Assembly: GCF_014647915.1 (NCBI RefSeq)
Contig: NZ_BMQC01000002.1
Coordinates: 372,001 to 436,000, forward strand
From: Pilimelia terevasa
GTDB lineage: Bacteria > Actinomycetota > Actinomycetes > Mycobacteriales > Micromonosporaceae
Direction of reading: 5' to 3'
DNA length: 64,000 nt
Positions 7,849 to 16,239 of the stretch are shown in pieces. The notes beneath the pieces are model-generated. The model had not been told where the DNA came from. It searched no databases and was given only the letters and a program-made list of their open reading frames with translations. Made by a program: the position numbers and the translations under genes. Within the stretch, counting starts at the first letter, position 1. The number at the start of each line of letters is the position of its first letter.

Positions 7849-9024
7849 GTGGGTAGGCAGCGGACGGCGGCGGGGGAGCAGGTCGCGGAGCTGCTGCTGA
7901 CCGCCCGGCGCTCGCTCGGCCTCAGCGTGGCCTTCCTCAGCCGCCTCGACGACGACCTCCAGCACCTGGAGGTCGTCGAGTCCTCCGTGCCGCTGCTGTT
8001 CCGCGAGGGCGTCACCCAGCCCCGGGCCACCACGTTCTGCCAGGCGGTCCTGGACCGCAGGCTGCCCGCCGTCATGGCCGACGTGCGCCAGCACCCGACC
8101 GCCATGCGGCTGCCGGCCGCCCGGATGCCGCGGATCCGCAGCTTCGTCAGCGTCCCCGTCACCCTCTCCGACGGCAGCCTGTACGGCACCTTCTGCGCCG
8201 CCGGGCTCACCTCGGACAAGGACCTCACCGCCCGCGACGAGGCGCTGATGAACGTGCTGGCCGCCGCCGCGGCCGTCGTGGTCGAGCCGGAGGTCCGCGA
8301 GGCGGGGCGGCGGGCCGAGATCGACGCCCGGCTGGACGAGGTCGTCGGGGCCGGCGGGCCGACCGTCCTGCTCCAGCCGATCGTCGCCCTGCCCGGCGGC
8401 GTGCGGGTCGGGGCCGAGGCGCTCAGCCGGTTCCCCGCGGCCTGGCAGGCGCCGCCGGACGCCTGCTTCGCCCAGGCGCACAGCGTCGACCGCGGCGCCG
8501 AGTTGGAGCTGGCCGCCCTGCGCGGCGCGGCGGCCCACCTGGACGCGGTCGCCGGGTACGTGTCGATGAACCTGTCCCCGGGCGTCCTGCTGCACCCCGA
8601 CGGCGCCGCGCTGCTGGCCACCCTGCCGCTGGACCGGGTCGTGCTGGAGCTGTCCGAGCACGACCCGGTGGCCGACTACGAGGCGCTGACCAAGGTCCTC
8701 GCGCCACTGCGCGCGGGCGGGATGCGGCTGGCCGTCGACGACGTCGGCGCGGGCTTCGCCTCCATGCGGCACATCGTGCTGACCGCCCCGGACCTGCTGA
8801 AGCTGGACCGCAGCATCGTCGACGGGATCCACGCCGACCAGGTGCTGACCACGCTGGTCGGCTCGCTGGTCACGTTCGGGCACGGCTGCGGCGCCGCCGT
8901 CGTGGCCGAGGGCGTGGAGACCGCCGAGGACGCCGCCGCCCTGCACGCCCTCGGCGTCGACTACGCCCAGGGCTGGCTCTACGGCCGCCCCGGCCCGCCG
9001 GAGGCGCTCACCGCCGTCGGCTGA
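7849..9024 (+). CDS. GAF-EAL protein, probable cyclic-di-GMP phosphodiesterase
   Basis: EAL domains hydrolyse cyclic-di-GMP. The 391-residue protein has an N-terminal GAF-like sensor (about residues 10-150, with FVSVPVTLSDGSLYGTFC) and a C-terminal EAL domain. Catalytic signatures are kept: GAEALSRF for the EAL box, the metal-binding Asn in MNLSP, ELSEHD, VDDVGAGF, LLKLDRSI and VVAEGVET. There is no GGDEF domain. The start GTG 7849 is followed at once by a basic sequence. It converges on the ABC permease gene with a 6-base gap. Enzyme activity is likely; the signal sensed by GAF is unknown. Confidence 0.88.
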   Translation: MGRQRTAAGEQVAELLLTARRSLGLSVAFLSRLDDDLQHLEVVESSVPLLFREGVTQPRATTFCQAVLDRRLPAVMADVRQHPTAMRLPAARMPRIRSFVSVPVTLSDGSLYGTFCAAGLTSDKDLTARDEALMNVLAAAAAVVVEPEVREAGRRAEIDARLDEVVGAGGPTVLLQPIVALPGGVRVGAEALSRFPAAWQAPPDACFAQAHSVDRGAELELAALRGAAAHLDAVAGYVSMNLSPGVLLHPDGAALLATLPLDRVVLELSEHDPVADYEALTKVLAPLRAGGMRLAVDDVGAGFASMRHIVLTAPDLLKLDRSIVDGIHADQVLTTLVGSLVTFGHGCGAAVVAEGVETAEDAAALHALGVDYAQGWLYGRPGPPEALTAVG

Positions 9025-9030
9025 GCCGGC

Positions 9031-9816
9031 TCACCGGTCGAGCGACCAGCGGAACGTCCGCAGGCACAGCGCCAGCCCGACGACGCACCAGGCGCCGAGC
9101 ACGAGCGCCACCCGCCCCAGCTCCCACGACCCGGCCGGCTCCAGCGCGGCGAACGAGTCCGGCAGGAACACCGCCCGCAGCCCCTGGCACATCCACTTGA
9201 GCGGGAACACCGCCGCCACCTGCTGCATCCACTCGGGCAGGCGGGTGAACTCGACGAACACGCCCGAGGTGAACTGGAGGACCAGCGCCACCGGGGTCAC
9301 CACGGCGGTGGCGCCGCGGGCGCTGCGCGGTACCGAGGAGAACGCGATCCCGCACAGCGTGCAGGCGGTGACGCCGAGGACCGACACCCAGGCCAGCGTC
9401 CACCAGTGGCCGGGCGCGGCCGGCAGCCGCAGGCCGAAGAACAGCACCGCGACCGCGACCAGCAGCAGCGTCTCGGCGGCGGCGATCACGGCGACGAGCA
9501 CGACTTTGCCGGCGAAGTACGCCCACGGCGGCATCGGCGTGCCGCGCAGCCGCTTGAGGACGCCGCGCTCGCGCTCGATCGGGATCTGGATCGCCAGCGC
9601 CTGGAAGCCCACCGTCATCAGGCCGGTGGCGATCATGCCGCTGACGAAGTACTGGGTGAAGGTCACCCCGGGCGCCAGGTCCCAGTCGAAGATCGACGAG
9701 AAGATCAGGATCATGATGACCGGGAAGGCCATCGTGAACACGACCGACTCCCGGCTGCGCAGGAACTGGGTCAGCTCCAGCCGGCCGCGCCGCCAGCTCA
9801 GGTCCAGGGCGTTCAC
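9031..9816 (-). CDS. ABC-2 type transporter permease
   Basis: This is the membrane half of an ABC exporter, probably for a drug, lipid or antibiotic. The 261-residue protein has about six hydrophobic segments, including FTMAFPVIMILIFSSIF, FVSGMIATGLMTVGF and VVLVAVIAAAETLLLVAVAVLFF, and the ABC-2 sequence ERERGVLKRLRGTPMPPW. Its ATG at 9816 overlaps the stop of the ATPase gene by 4 bases, so the two are translationally coupled. The substrate cannot be told from sequence. Confidence 0.9.
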   Translation of the reverse strand: MNALDLSWRRGRLELTQFLRSRESVVFTMAFPVIMILIFSSIFDWDLAPGVTFTQYFVSGMIATGLMTVGFQALAIQIPIERERGVLKRLRGTPMPPWAYFAGKVVLVAVIAAAETLLLVAVAVLFFGLRLPAAPGHWWTLAWVSVLGVTACTLCGIAFSSVPRSARGATAVVTPVALVLQFTSGVFVEFTRLPEWMQQVAAVFPLKWMCQGLRAVFLPDSFAALEPAGSWELGRVALVLGAWCVVGLALCLRTFRWSLDR

Positions 9817-10667
9817 GCGGTGGCTCCGATCATCCGCAGGTAGGTGTCCTCCAGGCTGGGCCGGCTCACCGTCAGGCCGGGCACCTCGCCGCCGTACGCC
9901 GCGGCCAGCTCGGCGACCAGCGCCGCCGGGGTGTGCGTCTCGCGCCGCCGGGCGCCCTCCGCCGGGTCCCGCCAGGCCACCACGGCCGGCGCGTCCCGCC
10001 GGCCGCCCAGGTCGGCCGGTGCGGCCACCTCCACGATCCGGCCCGCGGCGATGACGGCCACCCGGTCGGCGAGCGCCTCGGCCTCGTCCAGGTAGTGGGT
10101 GGTGAGCAGGATCGTCGTACCGGCACCGGCCAGCCCCCGGATCAGCTCCCAGAACTCCCGCCGGGCCTGCGGGTCGAAGCCGGTGGTCGGCTCGTCCAGG
10201 AACAGCAGCTCCGGCCGGCCGACGATGCCCAGTGCCACGTCCAGCCGCCGCTTCTGCCCGCCGGACAGGGTCCGGGTCCGGCGCCGGCCGCTGTCGGCGA
10301 GACCGACCCGGGCGACGACCTCGGCGGGGTCCTGCGCGCGCGGGTACAGGCCGGCGAAGTGGCCGACGACCTCGGCCACGGTCAGGTCGTCGAACTCGCC
10401 GGTGCTCTGCAGGACGATGCCCAGCCGGGCCCGCCAGGCGGCACCGGCGGTGGCCGGGTCCGCCCCGAGGACCCGTACCTGCCCGGCGTCGCGGCGGCGG
10501 TACCCCTCCAGGATCTCCACCGTCGTGGTCTTGCCCGCGCCGTTCGGACCGAGCAGCGCCACGACCTCGCCGGTGCGCACCTGGAGGTCGACGCCGTCGA
10601 CGGCGACGCGGTCGCCGTAGGACCTGCGCAGGCCGCGCACCGCGACGGCCAGCCCATCTGTATTCAT
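9813..10667 (-). CDS. ABC transporter ATP-binding protein (ABC-2 exporter)
   Basis: This is the nucleotide-binding half of the exporter with the permease at 9031. The 284-residue product from ATG 10667 has Walker A LLGPNGAGKTTT, Q-loop region VLQSTGEFDDLTV, signature LSGGQKRRLDVA, Walker B LLFLDEPTTGFD and switch His in LLTTHYLDEA. The C-terminal 60 residues resemble the regulatory extension of DrrA/CcmA-type ATPases. No strong ribosome site precedes the ATG. A much longer open frame reaching 11048 lies over the divergent promoter region and is not believed. Confidence 0.93.
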   Translation of the reverse strand: MNTDGLAVAVRGLRRSYGDRVAVDGVDLQVRTGEVVALLGPNGAGKTTTVEILEGYRRRDAGQVRVLGADPATAGAAWRARLGIVLQSTGEFDDLTVAEVVGHFAGLYPRAQDPAEVVARVGLADSGRRRTRTLSGGQKRRLDVALGIVGRPELLFLDEPTTGFDPQARREFWELIRGLAGAGTTILLTTHYLDEAEALADRVAVIAAGRIVEVAAPADLGGRRDAPAVVAWRDPAEGARRRETHTPAALVAELAAAYGGEVPGLTVSRPSLEDTYLRMIGATA

Positions 10668-10993
10668 TCGCCCACTATCGCCTGCCGACGCCCACCCGGT
10701 GCGCGCGGACCCCCGCCCTATCCCCGTCCCGGGTGCGCTGACCTGCGCGAATGCCTGTTGCCCTGGCGGCGGCTTGCCTTTACGGTGGGCATCGAAACCA
10801 GTAGATCCGACGGTCCGCGGCCCGCCGCGGGTGGGCGCCACGGACGAGCCACCCCGCTCGTGCGGTACGTCGCACACGGGGTGCACCGCGCCGCGGGCAC
10901 CGGGACCGTCACCACCGCCAGCCGGCCCTGCCGACCGTGCTGGCGGCGGCTCATGTCGCGCGTCGGGGCGACGCGACGACGAAAGGGACCCCT
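10668..10993. other. Divergent intergenic region with a promoter for the Pls-like gene
   Basis: This 326-base region separates the ABC ATPase (minus) from the synthetase-like gene (plus). It holds a good sigma-70-type promoter on the plus strand, TTGCCC at 10758-10763, a 17-base spacer and TACGGT at 10781-10786, giving a leader of about 200 bases. No convincing coding frame or known riboswitch was recognised in that leader. Confidence 0.5.
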
Positions 10994-13900
10994 GTGACCT
11001 CCAGCGATGACGCGCGCCTCCGCGCGGTTTTCTCCGCCACCGCCGCACGGACGCCGGACGCGATCGCCGTCGCCTGCGAGGACCGGTACGTCACGTTCGC
11101 TGAGCTGGCCGACCTCACCGACCGGTTCGCCCGGCGGCTGCGCCAGCACGGCGTCCGCCGCGGCGACGTGGTCGCGGTCCACCTGACCCGCTCCGAACTG
11201 CCGGTCATCGCCGTGCTGGCGTGCCACTCGCTGGCCGTCACCTACGTGCCGATCGACCCTGGCTGTCCGGTCGAGCGGATAGCGCAGATCATCGACGAGC
11301 TGGGCGTGGGCTGGTGCGTGACCGAGCCGGCCCTCGGCGGGCGCGTCGCGCCGCTGCTGGCCGCCCGCCGCACCATCGCCATCCGCCACGACTCGGCGTT
11401 CTTCACCGTCGGCGTGCGCTCCGATCACCGCGGCCCCATCGACGACGCCGAGCCCGACGACCCGGCGTACGTGACGTACACCCGCGACGCCGGCGGCGCC
11501 CCCAAGGCCGTCGTCGCCGAGCACCGGCACGTCGCGGCGTACCTGGCCGGGTTCCGGGAGATCTGCCCGGTCGGCCCCGGGGACCGGGTGTACCAGGGCC
11601 ACGCGCTGAGCTTCGACGGCAGCATCGCCGAGATCTGGTCGGCGCTGGCCGGTGGCGCGACGCTGGTGGTACCCGCGCCGGACGCCCCGCGCACCGGCGC
11701 CGCGCTGACCGACCACCTCGCCGACCTGCGCATCACCCACCTGGCGACCACCCCGGAGACGCTCGCGGACCTGGACCCGGCGGCGCTACCGGAGCTGCGC
11801 GCCGTGGTGCTGTCCGGCGGCGCCTGCCCGCCGGAGCTGGTCGCCCGCTGGAGCGGCGACGGCGTCGTGCTGCTCAACGTGTACGGGCCGGCCGAGACCA
11901 CCGTGCACGCGCTGGTCAAGCGGTGCGCGCCCGGCGCGCCGGTCACGCTGGGGCGGGCACTGCCCGGGTACGAGGTCAGCGTGGTCGACGCGGGCCTGCA
12001 CCCGGTGCGCGACGGGCACACCGGCGAGCTGCTGCTCGGCGGGCCGGCGCTGGCCGCCGGGTACGTGGGCGACCCGGAGCTGACCCGGGAACGGTTCGTC
12101 ACCCTCGACGGCGGCCGGCGGGCCTTCCGCACCGGCGACCGGGTGCGGCAGGTCGGCGACGAACTGGAGTACCGCGGCCGCCAGCCCGCGCCTGCCGCCC
12201 CGCACCCTCCGCGCCAGCGCGGGGACGGGCCGCCCCCCGTACCGCCGGCCGGCCCGCCGTCGGGGCGGGCTCCGGTCCCCGGGCGCCCGGCCGCGGCGGA
12301 GTCCGGCGGCCGGCCCGCGCGCACCGCCCCGCCCGAGCCGACGCCGCCGGTGCGCCCGCCCGCGCCGCGCACCGCCCGCGAGGTCTTCCGGGACACCTCC
12401 GCCGACGCCCGCGCGACCAGCCGCAGGCGCCAACTGCTCGGCCTGTATCTGGTGGCCGCCATGGTCGCGGTACCGGCCGCCCTCGTCGTCACCGCCGCCG
12501 CGGCGTGGGTGACCGGCGGCACCGGTCCCGCCGGCCTGCTCGGCCGGCTGCTGCTGGTCGCCGTTCTGGCCTGGCCCGCGCTGCTCGGGGTGACGCTCGC
12601 CGCGAAGTGGCTGCTGATCGGCCGGTACGCCGAGGGCGAGTACCCGCTGTGGGGCGAGTTCCACCGCCGCTGGTGGCTGGTGGGCCGGCTGTACGCGCTC
12701 AGCGGCGTGGGCCTGCTCGCCGGTACCCCCGCCCTGCCGGTGTACCTGCGCCTGCTCGGCGCGCGGATCGGCGAGCGGGTCCACCTGGAGACGGTCGCGT
12801 TCGGCGCGTTCGACCTGCTCCGCATCGGCGCCGACAGCAGTGTCGGCCCCGGCGCCGACCTGCGCGGCTGGGCCGTCGCGGACGGCGTGCTGCGGGTCGG
12901 CCGGATCGCGGTCGGCGACCGCTGCTTCGTCGGCGCCCGCGCCGCCCTCGGCCCGGACGTCGTCCTCGGCGACGACTGCGCGCTGGACGACCAGTCGGCG
13001 CTCGCCGCCGACAGCCAGATCCCGGCCGGCGCGCAGCGGCGCGGGGCGCCCGCGGTACCGGCGCGGGTGCCGCTGCCCGCCCCCGCGGCGCCGGCCAGCC
13101 GGCACCGCCAGCTCGGCTACGGCGTGGCGCACGTGCTGGGCGCGTACCTGGTCATTTTCCTGGCGGCGCTGCCGCCGCTGCTCGCCCTGCTGCTGTACGG
13201 CGCGCTCGCGGAACGGCTCGGCGGCTGGTCGGCGGCCGGGGCGGTGGTCGCCGCGCTGCCGGTCCTGACGCCGTTCTCGGTGCTGCTGCTGGCCGTGGCG
13301 CGGCGGCGCCTGCTCGGCGAGTTCTACGTCGGCACCTACCCCGTGCACAGCCCGGCCTACCTGCGCAAGTGGCTCGCCGACCAGCTCCTGCGGGTGGTCC
13401 GGGTGCCGCTGACGCCGGTGTTCGGCACGGCGTTCACCCGGCCGGTGCTGTCCCTGTTCGGCGCCCAGATCGGCCCGGGCGCGGAGGTCGAGCGCCCGCA
13501 CCTGGTCTCGCCCGAGGCCCTGAACGTCGCCGCCGACGCGCACCTCGCCGCCGACGCGGTCGTCGCCCCCCGCCGGGTGCACCGCGGCGCCTTCACCGTG
13601 GCGGCCAGCCGGATCGGCCGGCGCGGCGAGGTCGGCGACGGCGCCGTCGTCCGCGGCGGCGTCAGCGTCGGCGACGACTCCACGCTCGCGCCGGGCACGC
13701 TGGCCCCCGACGACAGCCAGCGGTCCGCCGCCGGCAGCCGGTGGGCGGGGTCGCCGGCCGCGCCGGTCGGGCGCAGGCCCGCGCCGCGGGCGCAGCGGTA
13801 CCGACCGAGCCGGCGGGAGCGGGCCGAGCGGCTGCTGTACGACGCCGCGCGGGTCCTCGTACCGTACGGCCTGGCCCTGCTCGGCGCGGTGCTGTTCGCC

Positions 13901-14632
13901 TACCCGACGTACCTGCTGTGGTCGGCCCTCGGCGCCTGGGCCGCGGTACCGGTCGCCCCGCTGCTCGGGCTGGCGGCCGGCGCGGCGGTCGTGGCCGCGG
14001 TCGCCGCGCTCAAGCGGCTGGTGCTCGGCCGGGTGCGGGCGCTGCCGCGGGCCGCCTGGTCGCCGTACGCCCGCCTGTACGGCGTCGTCTCGGCCGCCTA
14101 CGACACGCTCGCCGCGCCGCTGCTGTCGGCGCTGGTCGGCACGCCCTTCCTGGCCGGGCCGCTGCGCGCGTTCGGGGTGCGGGTCGGCCCGCACGCCTAC
14201 CTCGGGACGACCCGCATCGCCGGGTTCGACCTGGTGCGGATCGGCGCGTTCGCGGCCCTGGGCGCGGACGCGGTAGTCAAGGCGGACCTGCGGACCGGGC
14301 AGCGGTTCCTCACGGGCACCGTGACCGTGGCGGACGAGGCGTCGGTCGGCCAGGGCGCGGTGCTGCTGCCGGACTCCGCGGTCGGCGCCGCCGCCGGTCT
14401 GGCGCCGCTGGCGGTCCTGCCGGCCGGCGCGATCCTGCCGCCGGGCGAGCGGGCGCACGGCATTCCGTGCCGGCTGATCCCCGCCGCGTTGCCCGCGGCG
14501 CGGCCGCCGCGCCGGGACGCCGCCGCCGGCCGCGGGGCCGGGGATCCGCGGCCCGACGACGACGGCGACGCCGCGGCGGGCTGGCTGGCGGCCGGGCCGG
14601 TGGGCACGGGCGCCCGGATCCGCCGGGCCTGA
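10994..14632 (+). CDS. Pls/PosA-like membrane synthetase with incomplete adenylation domain and no carrier domain
   Basis: The 1212-residue product resembles the epsilon-polylysine synthetase family: an adenylation domain, then six membrane helices alternating with three soluble domains. GTG 10994 follows AAAGGG. Residues 1-395 are an NRPS adenylation core with recognisable A4 (FDGSIAEIW), A5 (NVYGPAETT), A6 (GELLLGGPALAAGYVG) and A7 (FRTGD). A3 is altered, TYTRDAGGAPKA in place of the Ser/Thr/Gly-rich loop. The sequence stops at YRGR, the beginning of A8; A8-A10 with the catalytic Lys, and the whole carrier domain, are absent. A Pro-rich linker (about 397-462) takes their place. Membrane pairs are at about 482-543, 707-776 and 954-1013. 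Hexapeptide-like C domains lie at about 589-673, 823-910 and 1061-1170. Family placement is likely; activity is doubtful. Confidence 0.8.
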   Translation: MTSSDDARLRAVFSATAARTPDAIAVACEDRYVTFAELADLTDRFARRLRQHGVRRGDVVAVHLTRSELPVIAVLACHSLAVTYVPIDPGCPVERIAQIIDELGVGWCVTEPALGGRVAPLLAARRTIAIRHDSAFFTVGVRSDHRGPIDDAEPDDPAYVTYTRDAGGAPKAVVAEHRHVAAYLAGFREICPVGPGDRVYQGHALSFDGSIAEIWSALAGGATLVVPAPDAPRTGAALTDHLADLRITHLATTPETLADLDPAALPELRAVVLSGGACPPELVARWSGDGVVLLNVYGPAETTVHALVKRCAPGAPVTLGRALPGYEVSVVDAGLHPVRDGHTGELLLGGPALAAGYVGDPELTRERFVTLDGGRRAFRTGDRVRQVGDELEYRGRQPAPAAPHPPRQRGDGPPPVPPAGPPSGRAPVPGRPAAAESGGRPARTAPPEPTPPVRPPAPRTAREVFRDTSADARATSRRRQLLGLYLVAAMVAVPAALVVTAAAAWVTGGTGPAGLLGRLLLVAVLAWPALLGVTLAAKWLLIGRYAEGEYPLWGEFHRRWWLVGRLYALSGVGLLAGTPALPVYLRLLGARIGERVHLETVAFGAFDLLRIGADSSVGPGADLRGWAVADGVLRVGRIAVGDRCFVGARAALGPDVVLGDDCALDDQSALAADSQIPAGAQRRGAPAVPARVPLPAPAAPASRHRQLGYGVAHVLGAYLVIFLAALPPLLALLLYGALAERLGGWSAAGAVVAALPVLTPFSVLLLAVARRRLLGEFYVGTYPVHSPAYLRKWLADQLLRVVRVPLTPVFGTAFTRPVLSLFGAQIGPGAEVERPHLVSPEALNVAADAHLAADAVVAPRRVHRGAFTVAASRIGRRGEVGDGAVVRGGVSVGDDSTLAPGTLAPDDSQRSAAGSRWAGSPAAPVGRRPAPRAQRYRPSRRERAERLLYDAARVLVPYGLALLGAVLFAYPTYLLWSALGAWAAVPVAPLLGLAAGAAVVAAVAALKRLVLGRVRALPRAAWSPYARLYGVVSAAYDTLAAPLLSALVGTPFLAGPLRAFGVRVGPHAYLGTTRIAGFDLVRIGAFAALGADAVVKADLRTGQRFLTGTVTVADEASVGQGAVLLPDSAVGAAAGLAPLAVLPAGAILPPGERAHGIPCRLIPAALPAARPPRRDAAAGRGAGDPRPDDDGDAAAGWLAAGPVGTGARIRRA

Positions 14633-14634
14633 CC

Positions 14635-14657
14635 GGCTGACCGCCGCGCGGTCAGCC
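14635..14657. terminator. Bidirectional terminator between convergent genes
   Basis: Bases 14635-14644 pair perfectly with 14648-14657 around a 3-base loop. The hairpin starts just after the stop of the plus-strand synthetase-like gene and covers the stop codon of the minus-strand DUF4126 gene, so it can end both transcripts. Confidence 0.65.
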
Positions 14658-15299
14658 CTGTTCCGCGCTGCCGCCGGCCCGCTGCGCGCCACCGCCCGGC
14701 GGCGGGGCGGTTTCCGGTGCGGCCGCGCGCGCCCGGCGTCGCCGCAGGACCGTCCATGCGCCGTACCCCACCGCGCCCAGCAGGACGAGCACCAGCGCCG
14801 GGAGCAGCAGCGCCGCCACCGACAGCGAGGCGCTGGTGACGTCCTCGGCGGTACTGACCACGGGCGCGCCGACGCCGCCGGTCATGGTGTTCACCACCGG
14901 CCGGGCCAGTGCCTTGGCCCCGTGGACGGCCAGCGCGACCGCCAGCCCGCAGGCCACGGGAACCCACTGGTGCGAGGTGAAGAACTCGCCCGGGTCGGTG
15001 ACCGCCGCGGTCTGCGCCCCGGAGCCGGCGCCGAACACCAGGCCGCCCGCGGTCGGCCGGACGACGGTCTGCAGGATGTCGTTGACGTGGTCGACCGCCG
15101 GGATCTTGTCGGCGACGAACTCCACCGCGAGCAGCAGCGCCAGGATGCCCAGCGTCCAGCCGCCGGTCAGCCACTGCCACGACTCCGGCAGCGCGACGAG
15201 GTCGCTGTACCGCGCGAGCAGGCCGAGCAGCAGCAGCGGGATGTACGCGTTGAGCCCGGCCGCCGCCGCGAGCCCGATCCCGGTCACCAGTTCCCACAC
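14652..15299 (-). CDS. DUF4126 membrane protein
   Basis: The 215-residue protein is mostly hydrophobic with about five membrane segments. It begins MWELVTGIGLAAAAGLNAYIPLLLLGLL, contains FVADKIPAVDHVNDILQTVVRPTAGG and ends in a basic, Pro/Gly-rich cytoplasmic tail. These are the hallmarks of DUF4126, a widespread family of unknown function. The conserved DK-PAVDH-ND block suggests a functional site at the membrane. It is transcribed alone, divergent from nucS. Confidence 0.88.
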   Translation of the reverse strand: MWELVTGIGLAAAAGLNAYIPLLLLGLLARYSDLVALPESWQWLTGGWTLGILALLLAVEFVADKIPAVDHVNDILQTVVRPTAGGLVFGAGSGAQTAAVTDPGEFFTSHQWVPVACGLAVALAVHGAKALARPVVNTMTGGVGAPVVSTAEDVTSASLSVAALLLPALVLVLLGAVGYGAWTVLRRRRARAAAPETAPPPGGGAQRAGGSAEQG

Positions 15300-15417
15300 G
15301 CCTCCAGCATCCCCGCCCCGCGCGGCGCCGACACCGCGAACGCCCGCGCTTTCCGCCCCCCGCCGCGGCGCGGCCGGAGCGCCGGAGGGCGCCGGGCGGC
15401 CGGCGGCGCCGGGTCGG

Positions 15418-15423
15418 TAGGGT
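15418..15423 (+). promoter_or_regulatory. Leaderless -10 box of nucS
   Basis: TAGGGT ends 6 bases before the nucS ATG. The spacing puts the transcript start at the A of ATG. Confidence 0.55.
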
Positions 15424-15429
15424 CGCGGG

Positions 15430-16089
15430 ATGCGGTTGGTGGTCGCGCAGTGCCAGGTGGACTACGTCGGACGGCTCTCGGCACACCTGCCGCTGGCCAC
15501 CCGGCTGATCATGGTCAAGGCCGACGGGTCGGTGTCGATCCACGCCGACGACCGCGCGTACAAGCCGCTGAACTGGATGAGCCCGCCCTGCAAGCTCACC
15601 ACCGACGGCGCCGTGTGGACGGTCGCCAACCCCAAGGGCGAGCGCCTGCTGATCACGATCGCCGAGGTGCTGCACGACAGCGCGCACGAGCTGGGCGTGG
15701 ACCCGGGCCTGGTCAAGGACGGCGTCGAGGCGCACCTGCAGGAGCTGCTGGCCGCCTCGCCCGAGGTGCTCGGCGCGGGCGTGACGCTGGTCCGGCGCGA
15801 GTACATGACCGCGATCGGCCCGGTGGACCTGCTGTGCCGCGACGCGGCGGGCGGCGCGGTCGCCGTGGAGATCAAGCGCCGCGGCGAGATCGACGGCGTG
15901 GAGCAGCTCACCCGGTACCTCGCCCTGCTCAACCGCGACCCGCTGCTCGCCCCGGTCGCCGGGGTCTTCGCCGCCCAGGAGATCAAGCCGCAGGCGCGGG
16001 TCCTGGCCGAGGACCGGGGCATCCGCTGCGCCGTCCTGGACTACGACGCTCTGCGCGGCTTGGCGCGCGACGAGCTGACCCTCTTCTGA
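15430..16089 (+). CDS. nucS: Mismatch-specific endonuclease NucS (EndoMS)
   Basis: NucS cuts both strands at mismatches and replaces MutS/MutL repair in most actinobacteria. The 219-residue product has the N-terminal DNA-binding part ([32 protein letters not shown]) and the RecB-like nuclease core with GPVDLLCRD and [21 protein letters not shown], which holds the acidic residues and Lys of the active site. It ends in DELTLF, a good match to the beta-clamp-binding motif. It seems to be transcribed from a leaderless promoter at 15418. Confidence 0.97.
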   Translation: MRLVVAQCQVDYVGRLSAHLPLATRLIMVKADGSVSIHADDRAYKPLNWMSPPCKLTTDGAVWTVANPKGERLLITIAEVLHDSAHELGVDPGLVKDGVEAHLQELLAASPEVLGAGVTLVRREYMTAIGPVDLLCRDAAGGAVAVEIKRRGEIDGVEQLTRYLALLNRDPLLAPVAGVFAAQEIKPQARVLAEDRGIRCAVLDYDALRGLARDELTLF

Positions 16090-16239
16090 CGACCTCTCCC
16101 GAGCCGGAGCGGTGGTAGTAGAGGAAGTGGCGCCGCGGCGGGAGATGCCGGTGCTCAGCGACTAGCGGCCGCCGCCGGCATGGGAGGATGCCGGCGGGGT
16201 ACGCCGGCCGCGGCGTACGCGAGCCAGCAGGAGGCGGGC

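Noticed and set aside
9813-11048. N-terminal extension of the ABC ATPase up to 11048
   Set aside because: The extra sequence is Arg/Pro-rich without domains and would cover the promoter of the divergent gene. The ATG at 10667 gives the normal length.
12180-12390. Frameshift hiding the missing A8-A10 and carrier domain of the Pls-like protein
   Set aside because: None of the other frames in this stretch shows adenylation or carrier motifs, and about 200 bases are too few to encode them. A deletion is more likely than a frameshift.
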